Positions 25,761-33,862 of a DNA stretch of 54,453 bases are shown piece after piece. The notes under the pieces were generated by a model. The model saw only the letters and a program-made list of their open reading frames with translations, did not search any database and was not told the DNA's origin. Source of the DNA: an uncultured Chloroflexota bacterium (GTDB lineage: Bacteria > Chloroflexota > Anaerolineae > UBA4142 > SHND01). The position numbers were made by a program, and so were the translations under genes. How positions within the stretch are numbered: position 1 is the first letter of the stretch; every line of letters starts with the position of its first letter. The stretch spans positions 1 to 54,453 of the forward strand of contig CALMZO010000273.1 of assembly GCA_937870825.1 (NCBI GenBank), read 5' to 3'.

Positions 25761-27242
25761 ATGGAACAAGCCACGACGTTAACTCCCGCGCGCACAGCCG
25801 TGCCTCCCGCGCGCGAACTGGCATTAACCAATATCCGCGCGCTCCCCGTCCTCCTCGCCATCATTACAGTTGCGCTCGGTTTGATGTATCTGGCAGTCAT
25901 TCCCCCGTGGGGCGGACCCGACGAACCGCGCCATTACGAGTACGTACGCCTGCTGCATGAAAAAAATCGGCTCGTCGGCTGGCCCGATGTCGAGCAAGGG
26001 GTGATGGATGAAATTATTCGCTCGATGGATTCCGTCAATTATTGGAAGTGGGGCGTGAGTGCGTGGAAACGCCAATCGCCCGGCGAACTGCCGAATAATT
26101 TCGAGCAGATTTATCCGAACGCGGCGCATCAATTGCACCAACCGCCGCTCGCGTATCTCTTGTATCTCGCGCCGTTCAAGCTTGTCGCCGCGAGTCCGAT
26201 TCGGACGCAGTTGTACGTGATGCGTCTCGTTTCGATTTTGTTGAATGTGGCAGCGGTGCTTGCGGCATATGTCGCGGGGCGGGAACTGTTCCGCGATGAC
26301 CCGACAATGGCGTTGGCGATTCCGGTGTTTATCATGCTGCTGCCGCAGCATCTCTTCTTGCACAGTACGGTGATGAATGACCATCTCACCGAAGCGGCGC
26401 TCGCGTGGATGATTGCGTTGATGGTTCGCACGTTTCGTTTGGGGCTTTCGCTGCCGCGTGTGCTGGGCATCTTGCTCTTTCTCGCCATCGGGCTCGCGTC
26501 GAAACGGAACGCGTTGTACGGCGTGCCGATTTTGGGGTTCGGTTTTTTGGTGTATGCGGTGGCGCGGTGGGGCGGGGGAAAATTATCGGCAGCACAAAAA
26601 AGCGTGCGCCTCGCCTTGAGCGTGATGGTGTTTGCGCTCGCGGCAGTGGGACTCGTGTGGGCGTGGAATTGGATTACGGTGAATGTGCCGCAGCTCTCGA
26701 CGTATATTGTGCGGCTGTTTCTCTTTTTGCCTTCCGAACAATTTCCGTTTCAATTGGACGACCGGGTGATTCAACCGGCGGCGCTGCCTTTGTACGCCAG
26801 TTACATCAAATATGTTTTCATCAGCACGTGGGGTCATTTCGGTTGGATGAATATTACGCTCGGCGTGTGGGCGTATTGGGGCTTGGCGGCGTTGTGTGTC
26901 GCGGCGGGGATTGGACTGTTTTGGTACATTGCGCGCGATTTTTGGAAATTGCAACAGTGGCAGCGCGCGACGCTTGTGACGTTTGCCGCGTGCCTGATGA
27001 TTGCGTTCTTGCTCATCATCGCGCTTCAGGTACGCTTTTGGGATTTGGGCTGGGGTGGTGACCCGCAAGGGCGCTATCTCTTTCCGGTGCTGATTCCATT
27101 GACGACATTGTTTTTACTCGGCACGCGTGCGTTTGTCCCGCGCACAAAATATGTCGTTTGGTTTGGTGTCATGACTGCGGCAATGGTTTTGTATAACATT
27201 GTAGCACTCGGATTCTTTATCATTCCGTTTTATCGCGTGTAA
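25761..27242 (+). CDS. DUF2142 family polytopic membrane protein (GT-C-like)
   Basis: A 493-residue protein with about 11 membrane spans. The first outer loop holds PPWGGPDEPRHYEYV, and QLHQPPLAYLLYLAP follows. The acidic D-E-P-x-H pattern after helix 1 is typical of DUF2142 proteins and resembles the catalytic loop of GT-C enzymes. The C-terminal loop has the GDPQGRYLFPV motif, also typical of DUF2142. It probably transfers a sugar from a lipid-linked donor on the outer side of the membrane, by analogy only. A perfect 6-bp stem (27239-27257) overlaps the stop codon, and the first glycoside hydrolase follows 44 bases later. Confidence 0.8.
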   Translation: MEQATTLTPARTAVPPARELALTNIRALPVLLAIITVALGLMYLAVIPPWGGPDEPRHYEYVRLLHEKNRLVGWPDVEQGVMDEIIRSMDSVNYWKWGVSAWKRQSPGELPNNFEQIYPNAAHQLHQPPLAYLLYLAPFKLVAASPIRTQLYVMRLVSILLNVAAVLAAYVAGRELFRDDPTMALAIPVFIMLLPQHLFLHSTVMNDHLTEAALAWMIALMVRTFRLGLSLPRVLGILLFLAIGLASKRNALYGVPILGFGFLVYAVARWGGGKLSAAQKSVRLALSVMVFALAAVGLVWAWNWITVNVPQLSTYIVRLFLFLPSEQFPFQLDDRVIQPAALPLYASYIKYVFISTWGHFGWMNITLGVWAYWGLAALCVAAGIGLFWYIARDFWKLQQWQRATLVTFAACLMIAFLLIIALQVRFWDLGWGGDPQGRYLFPVLIPLTTLFLLGTRAFVPRTKYVVWFGVMTAAMVLYNIVALGFFIIPFYRV

Positions 27243-27286
27243 CGTAGAACGCGTTACGCGGGGATTCAGCGCAAGGGAGTTGGACC

Positions 27287-28759
27287 ATGCAAGGCAAATG
27301 GAGGAAACGCGCGGCACAGATTTTTTTGCTCGGCGCGATGTTCACGGGGTTGGGCTTGAGTTTGGGTAAGACGATTCCGACGCAGGCAGCGCGTCCGGCG
27401 CTCGTGCCTTCCGGCGTTACAACCGTCTTTGGCATTGACGAAGGCGGCGTTTTGGGCTTTAACGACGAAGCGGTTGCATTGGCGAGCGCGACGGGCGTGT
27501 ATTGGACACGCGCCGAAATTAGTTGGAACGCGTTGGAATCCGTCGAAGGCGTGTACAATTTCACGCAGGCGGCAACCAGTATCAATCGCCTGTCGGGTGC
27601 GGGGCTCTCTCCGGTTATCTATATTGCGGACAATCCTCAATGGGCGTCAAACAAACGCTGTGGTCCGGTCTATGCCGACAAAGTAACCGCGTTCGCCAAC
27701 ACCATGACCGTGCTCGCCGCACAATTTCCCCAGGTCTCTGTGTGGGCTTTGTACAATGAAGTGGACCGCAGTTTGAATCCGGGGGAGGGCGCGGGTTGTT
27801 TTGGCGGTCAAGACTTGAACGAGAACAATACCAAAGATTCGCACGATTATGCAGTCATGCTTGCAGCGGCATGGAAAGCCGTGCATGATGCAAATCCAAA
27901 CGCGCGGGTCGCGGTCGGCGCGTTGGCGTTCGACAATTTCGATGAAGCGAGCGCGCCGGCGACGTATCCGGGTGGTGGAAACGGTGGCAAATTCAATTAC
28001 AATTTCCCGGGCGAACTTTTTACCTACATGAAAAACCATCCGCTGTCCCCGGGTCAAAAATATATGGACATGGTGTTGTTCAATTATTATGACATTTACG
28101 GACGGTATTGGGAAGCGAATGCCCCGGGGCGCGGCATTCAAGCCAAAGCGGCGGCGCTCAAAAAGAAAATGCAATCCGCAGGCGTTCCCGTCGTCCCGCT
28201 GTTTGTGACCGAGACGGGCGAAGATTCGATTTCGATTGGTTTGCAAGGGCAAGCGCGCTGTTTGGATATTACTTTTGTGCGCGGCGCCGCAGCAAAACTG
28301 GCAGGTGTGGTGTGGTGGACCTTTCAAGACTTTCCTGACGACGCAGATTGGCCCTACAACACGTGGAAGTTTGGCATCGTTAACCAAAACCGGCAGCCCA
28401 AGCCGTCGTACAACGCGTTGGTGACGTTGACGACGGAACTGAACGGCTATGTGTACAAAAAGACGCTGAGCAACACCGCGAACTTGCGCGGCGTCGAGGC
28501 GTACCGCTTTGCCAAAGGCAAATCTGCCAAATTTGTGGTATGGTCATCCACATACCAGTCCACCTCGTACGACCCCGAATGTTCGTGGCCCCGCGTCTCC
28601 AAACTTGCCAAGTTCGACGCAAAAAAGATTCGTGTCGTGGACTATTTGGGGAACGCCAAGACCATCAAAGACAACAGTAAAAAAGACAAAGACAAGACCG
28701 GTGGCAAAATCGGTATTATCGTGACAGGCAGCCCGCAGATTGTCCAAATCAATCCGTAA
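27287..28759 (+). CDS. secreted clan GH-A glycoside hydrolase (GH39/PslG-like), paralogue 1
   Basis: A 490-residue exported protein; residues about 8-35 form a signal peptide (basic start, hydrophobic core, cleavage near TQAARP). The TIM-barrel domain has the acid/base motif YNE (E158) and the nucleophile VTETGED (E309), the usual pair of clan GH-A. Between them, D176-x-N178-x-N180-x3-D184-x2-D187 mimics a calcium-binding EF-hand loop. A beta-rich domain follows from about 385. PslG-type enzymes cleave the polymer made by their own cluster, which would fit here, but the substrate is unknown. Two paralogues follow directly. Confidence 0.82.
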   Translation: MQGKWRKRAAQIFLLGAMFTGLGLSLGKTIPTQAARPALVPSGVTTVFGIDEGGVLGFNDEAVALASATGVYWTRAEISWNALESVEGVYNFTQAATSINRLSGAGLSPVIYIADNPQWASNKRCGPVYADKVTAFANTMTVLAAQFPQVSVWALYNEVDRSLNPGEGAGCFGGQDLNENNTKDSHDYAVMLAAAWKAVHDANPNARVAVGALAFDNFDEASAPATYPGGGNGGKFNYNFPGELFTYMKNHPLSPGQKYMDMVLFNYYDIYGRYWEANAPGRGIQAKAAALKKKMQSAGVPVVPLFVTETGEDSISIGLQGQARCLDITFVRGAAAKLAGVVWWTFQDFPDDADWPYNTWKFGIVNQNRQPKPSYNALVTLTTELNGYVYKKTLSNTANLRGVEAYRFAKGKSAKFVVWSSTYQSTSYDPECSWPRVSKLAKFDAKKIRVVDYLGNAKTIKDNSKKDKDKTGGKIGIIVTGSPQIVQINP

Positions 28760-28763
28760 TGCC

Positions 28764-28800
28764 GAGCCAGCCGCAACGCTTTTGTTGGCTGGCTCTTTTT
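28764..28800 (+). terminator. rho-independent terminator between the first and second glycoside hydrolase genes
   Basis: GAGCCAGCC pairs perfectly with GGCTGGCTC (28764-28772 and 28787-28795), with an extra CAAC/GTTG pairing inside the loop, and five T residues follow. Only 22 bases separate it from the next start codon, and no promoter is visible between. It may partly attenuate the downstream genes or act as an RNA-processing site. Confidence 0.75.
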
Positions 28801-28822
28801 GCAAATCCTTTTTTTACCCATC

Positions 28823-30409
28823 ATGTTTCAACGGTTCCGCAATTTATTTCTGCGCGCGAGTGTCGTCACTCTCCTGCTGCTCGGCGTCCTCGCCGCATGT
28901 GGCGCGCCGTCACCGACGCCGGTTATTGTTCCGACCAATGCTCCATCGCTGACACTGGACACGCCAACGCCGCGCGTGGTCAACCCTACGTTGCCGACGG
29001 CGCCCACCACCGCGCCGACAGCACAAGCGCCAACGGCAATTGCCCCGACAGAAATCTCACAACCGACTGCCGTGCCATCTCCGGCGCCTACGCAGGTTCC
29101 CGCCCCTCCACAAGCGCGTGCGCCCGAAGCATTCTTTGGCGTCAACACCAACGGCGAAATTTTATACAACGAACAAGCGCGCGCGCTCGCGATTCTTGCC
29201 GGCGTGCAAATGGTCCGCACCAGCATTGGTTGGGGCAATGTCGAACGCAACAAAGGCGAATACAAATGGGTTGGCGCGGATAACACGATAAAAGCGCTGG
29301 TGGACAATCATTTCACGCCGCTCGTTTTAATTCTCGAAAATCCCAACTGGGCAAGCAATTCGCCGTGCGGTCCGGTAAATGATTTGCCCGCGTTCGACCA
29401 ATTTCTGCGCCGAGCCGTCGCGCGCTATCCCCAAGTCAAGTATTGGGTGTTGTATAACGAACCGGACGACGCGCATTATCCGCAGCATGTCGCGGGCGGC
29501 TGTTTCGGCGGGCAGGACATTAACGGCAATGGCAGAGCGGATATTCAAGATTACGCGGAACAGTTGCGCATTGCCTGGCGCGCGGTGCATGAAACGAATC
29601 CGAATGCGCTTCTCGTCATGGGCGCGTTGGCGCTCGACAATTTCGATGAAGCGAGCGCGCCGCCCGGTTATCCCGGCGGCGGACGCGGCGGAGTGTTTAA
29701 CGCGCGATTTCTCCCCGAACTCCTCGCACACATGCAAGCCAACCCGCTGCCGAATGGCGAACGTTATTTCGATGTCATCTCGTTCAACTTTTACGCGATT
29801 TATGGTCCGTATTGGCAGAGTCAGGCAGAAGGCATCAGCGTCGCGGCAAAAACCAACTATGTGCGAAAACTCTTGAGCGACGCGCAAATGAATGTGCCGT
29901 TGATGGTGGGCGAGACGGGTGAAGACGCGTACTCGATTGGCAACGAGGCGCAAAGTGAGAACGGCGTCAAAACCTTTGTGCGCGGATTGGCGAGCGGGTT
30001 GACGCACGTGGTGTGGTGGACGTTCCAAGATTTTGCGGATTCGAGCCCGCCGCCGCGAAATACGTGGAAGTACGGCTTGCTCGACCAAGACGGCAAACCG
30101 AAACCGATGTACGCGGCATATCAAAATGTGTCGAAACAATTGACGGGTGCAGTCTTTTTACAAGCCCTCCAGGTGCAGGGCGGTGAAGGGTATCTCTTTG
30201 AAAAAGCGGGCGCGGGCATCGGCGTTGTCTGGTCCTCGACCGACGCGCCGGTGACGATTGCATTTTCCGCGCAGACCTTGCAAGTGACAGACATGTATGG
30301 CGGCGTGCGCGCGTTGGTGGACGGCGCGGCGGATGACCATGACGGCGCGGTGGGACGCATTGGAGTTCAGGTGAACAAGAATCCGATGTACGTTCAGGTG
30401 GCACAGTGA
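28823..30409 (+). CDS. lipoprotein clan GH-A glycoside hydrolase, paralogue 2
   Basis: A 528-residue lipoprotein. The signal peptide ends in the lipobox LAAC with C26, so it is membrane-tethered outside. A linker rich in Thr, Pro and Ala runs from about 29 to 100, then the GH-A barrel starts at FFGVNTNGE. Acid/base YNE has E213 and the nucleophile GETGED has E364. The EF-hand-like loop D232-I-N-G-N-G-R-A-D-I-Q-D243 is the best match of the three paralogues. A beta-rich C-terminal domain ends the protein. A TTG at 28799 is inside the terminator T-tract, so the ATG at 28823 is the real start. It overlaps the next gene. Confidence 0.83.
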   Translation: MFQRFRNLFLRASVVTLLLLGVLAACGAPSPTPVIVPTNAPSLTLDTPTPRVVNPTLPTAPTTAPTAQAPTAIAPTEISQPTAVPSPAPTQVPAPPQARAPEAFFGVNTNGEILYNEQARALAILAGVQMVRTSIGWGNVERNKGEYKWVGADNTIKALVDNHFTPLVLILENPNWASNSPCGPVNDLPAFDQFLRRAVARYPQVKYWVLYNEPDDAHYPQHVAGGCFGGQDINGNGRADIQDYAEQLRIAWRAVHETNPNALLVMGALALDNFDEASAPPGYPGGGRGGVFNARFLPELLAHMQANPLPNGERYFDVISFNFYAIYGPYWQSQAEGISVAAKTNYVRKLLSDAQMNVPLMVGETGEDAYSIGNEAQSENGVKTFVRGLASGLTHVVWWTFQDFADSSPPPRNTWKYGLLDQDGKPKPMYAAYQNVSKQLTGAVFLQALQVQGGEGYLFEKAGAGIGVVWSSTDAPVTIAFSAQTLQVTDMYGGVRALVDGAADDHDGAVGRIGVQVNKNPMYVQVAQ

Positions 30410-31842
30410 AATCAGGTTTGATTGCAAGCGCGCTGCTGTTGCTGTTACTGCTCTCGGCAATGTCCGCGCGCGCCGAGGGTCCAATTCCCGCGACGTTCTT
30501 TGGCATAGATGACGGCGGACATTTGGTAAAGAATCCAAACAATCTCGCGCTGGTAAAGACGATGGGCGCAGGATACGCCCGTCTTGCGATGTACTGGAAA
30601 TGGGTTGAACCCGTCAACACCACACCCGAAAACTACAACTGGGCGTACCCTGATTATTACTTGCAGCGAGCGCGCGACGCGGGAATCATCCCCCTCATCT
30701 TTATTACGGAAAATCCGGCGTGGGCGGCGACGACGACCTGCGGTCCGATTGATACGTCAAGTGAAATGATGCGCGCAGAATTTTCCGAGTTTATGGGTGC
30801 AATGGCGGCGCGCTATCCCGAAGTCCGCATATGGATTTTGTACAACGAGTCCGACCACAGTTTCGGCGAGTATAGCAACACGGGCGGCTGTTTTGGCGAC
30901 CATGTCACCGAAGACCTGAATCTCAACAGCGTTCCCGATTACGCGGACTATGCTGAAATGGGCGCGCTGGCGCGGAGCGCGGTGCGTTCAGCCAATCCCA
31001 ACGCAAGCGTCGCGTTTGCAGTCGCGTTTGATGATTTTGACAAAGCCACCTGTCCCGCCGATTATCCGGGCGCGTGTCCGCCCGCCAGTCATTTCAATTA
31101 TTACTTTTTGCCAAAACTTTTTGAATACATCGCCGCGCATCCGCGCCCGAACGGCGAACCTTACGCGGACTTGTTCGCATACACCTATTACGATATTTAC
31201 GGTCCGTATTGGGAACGCCAAAGCAGCGGCGCGCGTTGGTACGGCATTCAGGCAAAAGCCGCGGCGATTCGTCAACGCATGACCGCCGCCGGCATTTCGA
31301 TTCCACTCTTTGTGACCGAAACCGGTGAAGGTTCCGAGCCGGAGTGGATTGGCTTGGACGGACAGAGCCAATGCGTGGTGCGTAATTTTGTGCGCGCCAT
31401 TGGCGCCGATTTGCGCGCGGTGACGTGGTGGACCTTTCTGGACCTTCCGAATCTGAGCTGGTATTTTGGCGTAGTAGATGCAACGTACACGCCCAAGCCG
31501 TCCTATCAAGCGTATCAAGTCATGACCGAGCAATTGCGTGACGCAACCTTTATCACCCGGCGCGCGAAACCCAAACTCGTCGAGGCGTACGGCTTTGAAC
31601 AAAACGGCAAAAGCAAATGGGTCACATGGTCTGCCGATTTGGTGCCAAACGACAAAGCGCAATGCGCCGCGCCGCGCAATCCGCAAGCGTTGACTCTCAA
31701 AGCCAAACGGCTCAGGGTGACGGATATGTACGGCAGCAGTTATCAGTTCCGCGACAATGGCAAACAAGACCTCGACCCGCGCAAGGGCAAAATGCGATTG
31801 CTTGTGGATGGGATGCCGCGTTATATCCTTGTGAATCCGTAA
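30406..31842 (+). CDS. secreted clan GH-A glycoside hydrolase, paralogue 3
   Basis: A 478-residue exported protein starting at a GTG whose last two bases overlap the previous TGA. The signal peptide is residues 1-23 (cleavage near ARA-EG), with no lipobox. The barrel has acid/base YNE (E148) and nucleophile VTETGEG (E305). The EF-hand-like loop is kept as D170, N172, N174, D178, D181, although its middle glycine is lost. Four extra cysteines (for example C206 and C214) suggest disulfides. It is more diverged than paralogues 1 and 2. The stop overlaps the following GT2 start (TAATG), so hydrolase and glycosyltransferase are co-translated. Confidence 0.82.
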   Translation: MKSGLIASALLLLLLLSAMSARAEGPIPATFFGIDDGGHLVKNPNNLALVKTMGAGYARLAMYWKWVEPVNTTPENYNWAYPDYYLQRARDAGIIPLIFITENPAWAATTTCGPIDTSSEMMRAEFSEFMGAMAARYPEVRIWILYNESDHSFGEYSNTGGCFGDHVTEDLNLNSVPDYADYAEMGALARSAVRSANPNASVAFAVAFDDFDKATCPADYPGACPPASHFNYYFLPKLFEYIAAHPRPNGEPYADLFAYTYYDIYGPYWERQSSGARWYGIQAKAAAIRQRMTAAGISIPLFVTETGEGSEPEWIGLDGQSQCVVRNFVRAIGADLRAVTWWTFLDLPNLSWYFGVVDATYTPKPSYQAYQVMTEQLRDATFITRRAKPKLVEAYGFEQNGKSKWVTWSADLVPNDKAQCAAPRNPQALTLKAKRLRVTDMYGSSYQFRDNGKQDLDPRKGKMRLLVDGMPRYILVNP

Positions 31843-32738
31843 TGGCTGCCCCGCCCGTCGACCTCACCGTCTCGCTCGTCAACACCAACAATGGCGCAAT
31901 GCTGGAACGCTGTCTGCGTTCGATTGAACAAAATGCGAACGGCATTACGCTGCAAGTCATCGTGGTAGACAATGCCTCTACCGACGACAGCCGCGCGATG
32001 CTCGCGCGCGAATTTCCACACATCGTCGTTCTCGAAAATTCGGAACGCCTCGGTTTTGGCGCAAGCCACAATCGCGCGCTCGCGCGCGGCACGGGACGCT
32101 ATCTCATCATTCTCAACGACGACACGGAAATTTTGCCGCACTGTTTGGAAATGCTCGTCGCGTTTATGGACGCGCACGCCGACGCGGGCGCGTGCGGTCC
32201 GCGTCTCATCAATCCCGACGGCTCGCTGCAGCGCACCGCGAACCGTTTCCCCACCTTGTTGTTCGGTGTGTTTGAAGCGTTATCCCTGAATCGTTTGTTG
32301 CCAAACAATCCCGTACTGCGCGAGAATCTTTACGCGGAGTGGGACCGCAACACGACGCGCGCGGTCGACGCGGTTTCCGGCGCGGCGTTGTTGATTCGAC
32401 GCGAGGCAATGGCACAAATCGGTTTGCTCGACGAAAAATTTTTTATTTACAGCGAAGAAGTGGACTGGTGTTATCGCTTGCATCGACGCGGCTGGAAAAT
32501 TTATTACGTCGCCGACGCGCAGACAATTCACTATGGCGGACAAAGCACTGCCACTCGCGCGCCGAAAAAATTTCACGACATTTATTGGAACAGTTTTCTG
32601 TACTATTACCAAAAACATTTCGGACAATTCGCGTATCTTTTGCTCAAGGCGCTGTATCAACTCCGTATGTTTGTTCGCTCACTTGCCGCCCGTTCCAAAA
32701 TCAAAAATCGAAAATCGAAAATCGAAAATCAAGTATGA
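31842..32738 (+). CDS. GT2 glycosyltransferase (WbbL/rhamnosyltransferase-like)
   Basis: A 298-residue inverting GT-A enzyme. VVDNASTDDS at 41-50 and LNDDTEILP at 91-99 (the DxD-like metal-binding motif) are typical. GAALLIRREAMAQIGLLDEKFF and EEVDWCYRLHRRGWKIYY match the WbbL/GT2 family that moves rhamnose or similar sugars. The start overlaps the preceding stop (TAATG). The last residues (I-K-N-R-K-S-K-I-E-N) are encoded by a 7-bp tandem repeat, so the tail is probably not functional. It is coupled by ATGA to a dTDP-rhamnose 4-epimerase-like gene, in line with a deoxyhexose donor. Confidence 0.86.
   Translation: MAAPPVDLTVSLVNTNNGAMLERCLRSIEQNANGITLQVIVVDNASTDDSRAMLAREFPHIVVLENSERLGFGASHNRALARGTGRYLIILNDDTEILPHCLEMLVAFMDAHADAGACGPRLINPDGSLQRTANRFPTLLFGVFEALSLNRLLPNNPVLRENLYAEWDRNTTRAVDAVSGAALLIRREAMAQIGLLDEKFFIYSEEVDWCYRLHRRGWKIYYVADAQTIHYGGQSTATRAPKKFHDIYWNSFLYYYQKHFGQFAYLLLKALYQLRMFVRSLAARSKIKNRKSKIENQV
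32701..32735 (+). repeat. 7-bp tandem repeat forming the 3' end of the GT2 gene
   Basis: Five units: TCAAAAA, three TCGAAAA, TCAAGTA. The repeat encodes the C-terminal tail of the GT2 and runs up to the start codon of the epimerase. A related repeat in inverse orientation occurs at 46119-46153. Confidence 0.8.
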
Positions 32739-33850
32739 ACATTCTTGTCACCGGCGGCGCGGGCTTTATCGGCTCGCATGTCACTGATGCGTTGTTGCAG
32801 CGCGGGCATCAGGTGAGCGTTCTCGACGCGCTCGTGCCGCAAGTGCATGGTGACGTGACGACGCCGCGCTATCTTGCGCGCGCCGCCGAATTTGTGCGCG
32901 GCGATGTGCGCGACGAAAACGCGTGGCGGCGCGCGCTTACGCACGCAGACGCGGTGATTCATCTCGCCGCCGAAGTGGGCGTCGGACAATCCATGTACGA
33001 AATCACGCGCTATGTGGATGCGAACACGTTCGGCACTGCGCGCCTGTGGCAAATTCTCACGCATGAAAAAACGCGCGTGCATAAAGTGCTCATCGCGTCG
33101 TCCATGTCCATTTACGGCGAAGGCGCGTACGAATGCGCGCAGCACGGGCGCGTGACGCCCGCACTGCGCGGGGTCGAACAATTGCGCGCGCGCGACTGGG
33201 AACTGCCTTGTCCTCACTGCGGCGCAATGCTCACGCCGGTACTGACACCCGAAGACAAACCGCTCGCGCCGACTTCGACGTATGCGATTACCAAACGCGA
33301 CCAAGAAGAATTGTCGCTCACGCTCGGACGCGCGTACGACATTCCGTGCGTTGCGTTCCGCTTTTTTAACACGTACGGGTCGCGGCAGGCATTGTCGAAT
33401 CCGTACACGGGCGCGATTGCCATGTTCGGCGCGCGTTTGAAAAACGGGCACCCCCCCCTTGTGTATGAAGACGGCAAGCAGACGCGCGATTTCATTCACG
33501 TCGGCGATATTGTGCGCGCCCTTCTCGCCGCGTTGGAATCGCCGCGCGGCGACGGACGCGCGTTCAACGTCGGCACGGGACAGCCGCGCACCCTGCTGGA
33601 CATCGCGCAGCAGCTCGCGCGTGTGATGGACCTTGACCTTGAGCCGCACGTGACGCAGCAATTTCGCGCGGGCGACATTCGCCACTGCGCGGCGGACCCG
33701 ACGCAGCTGCGCGCGACGTATGACTTGCCACCGCCCATTCCCTTTGAACAAGGTGTGGGCGAATGGTGGGATTGGGCGGAACGCGAAATGGCGGCAGACC
33801 GCGTGCTGCAAGCAAACACGGAACTCGCCGCGCGGCAATTGGTGCGGTAA
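32735..33850 (+). CDS. dTDP-L-rhamnose 4-epimerase-like extended SDR
   Basis: A 371-residue extended SDR starting at the ATG that overlaps the GT2 stop. GGAGFIGS at 7-14 binds NAD(P), and SSMSIYGEG with Y183-x3-K187 forms the active site. Motifs such as EVGVGQSMYEI and the putative zinc site C134-x2-H137/C159-x2-C162 match proteins annotated as dTDP-L-rhamnose 4-epimerase, which make dTDP-6-deoxy-L-talose. The assignment is by family resemblance. The paralogue at 13302 shares the cysteine insertion but is more diverged. An eight-C run at 33451-33458 lies in the coding region. Confidence 0.82.
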   Translation: MNILVTGGAGFIGSHVTDALLQRGHQVSVLDALVPQVHGDVTTPRYLARAAEFVRGDVRDENAWRRALTHADAVIHLAAEVGVGQSMYEITRYVDANTFGTARLWQILTHEKTRVHKVLIASSMSIYGEGAYECAQHGRVTPALRGVEQLRARDWELPCPHCGAMLTPVLTPEDKPLAPTSTYAITKRDQEELSLTLGRAYDIPCVAFRFFNTYGSRQALSNPYTGAIAMFGARLKNGHPPLVYEDGKQTRDFIHVGDIVRALLAALESPRGDGRAFNVGTGQPRTLLDIAQQLARVMDLDLEPHVTQQFRAGDIRHCAADPTQLRATYDLPPPIPFEQGVGEWWDWAEREMAADRVLQANTELAARQLVR

Positions 33851-33862
33851 AATCCCCGATTG

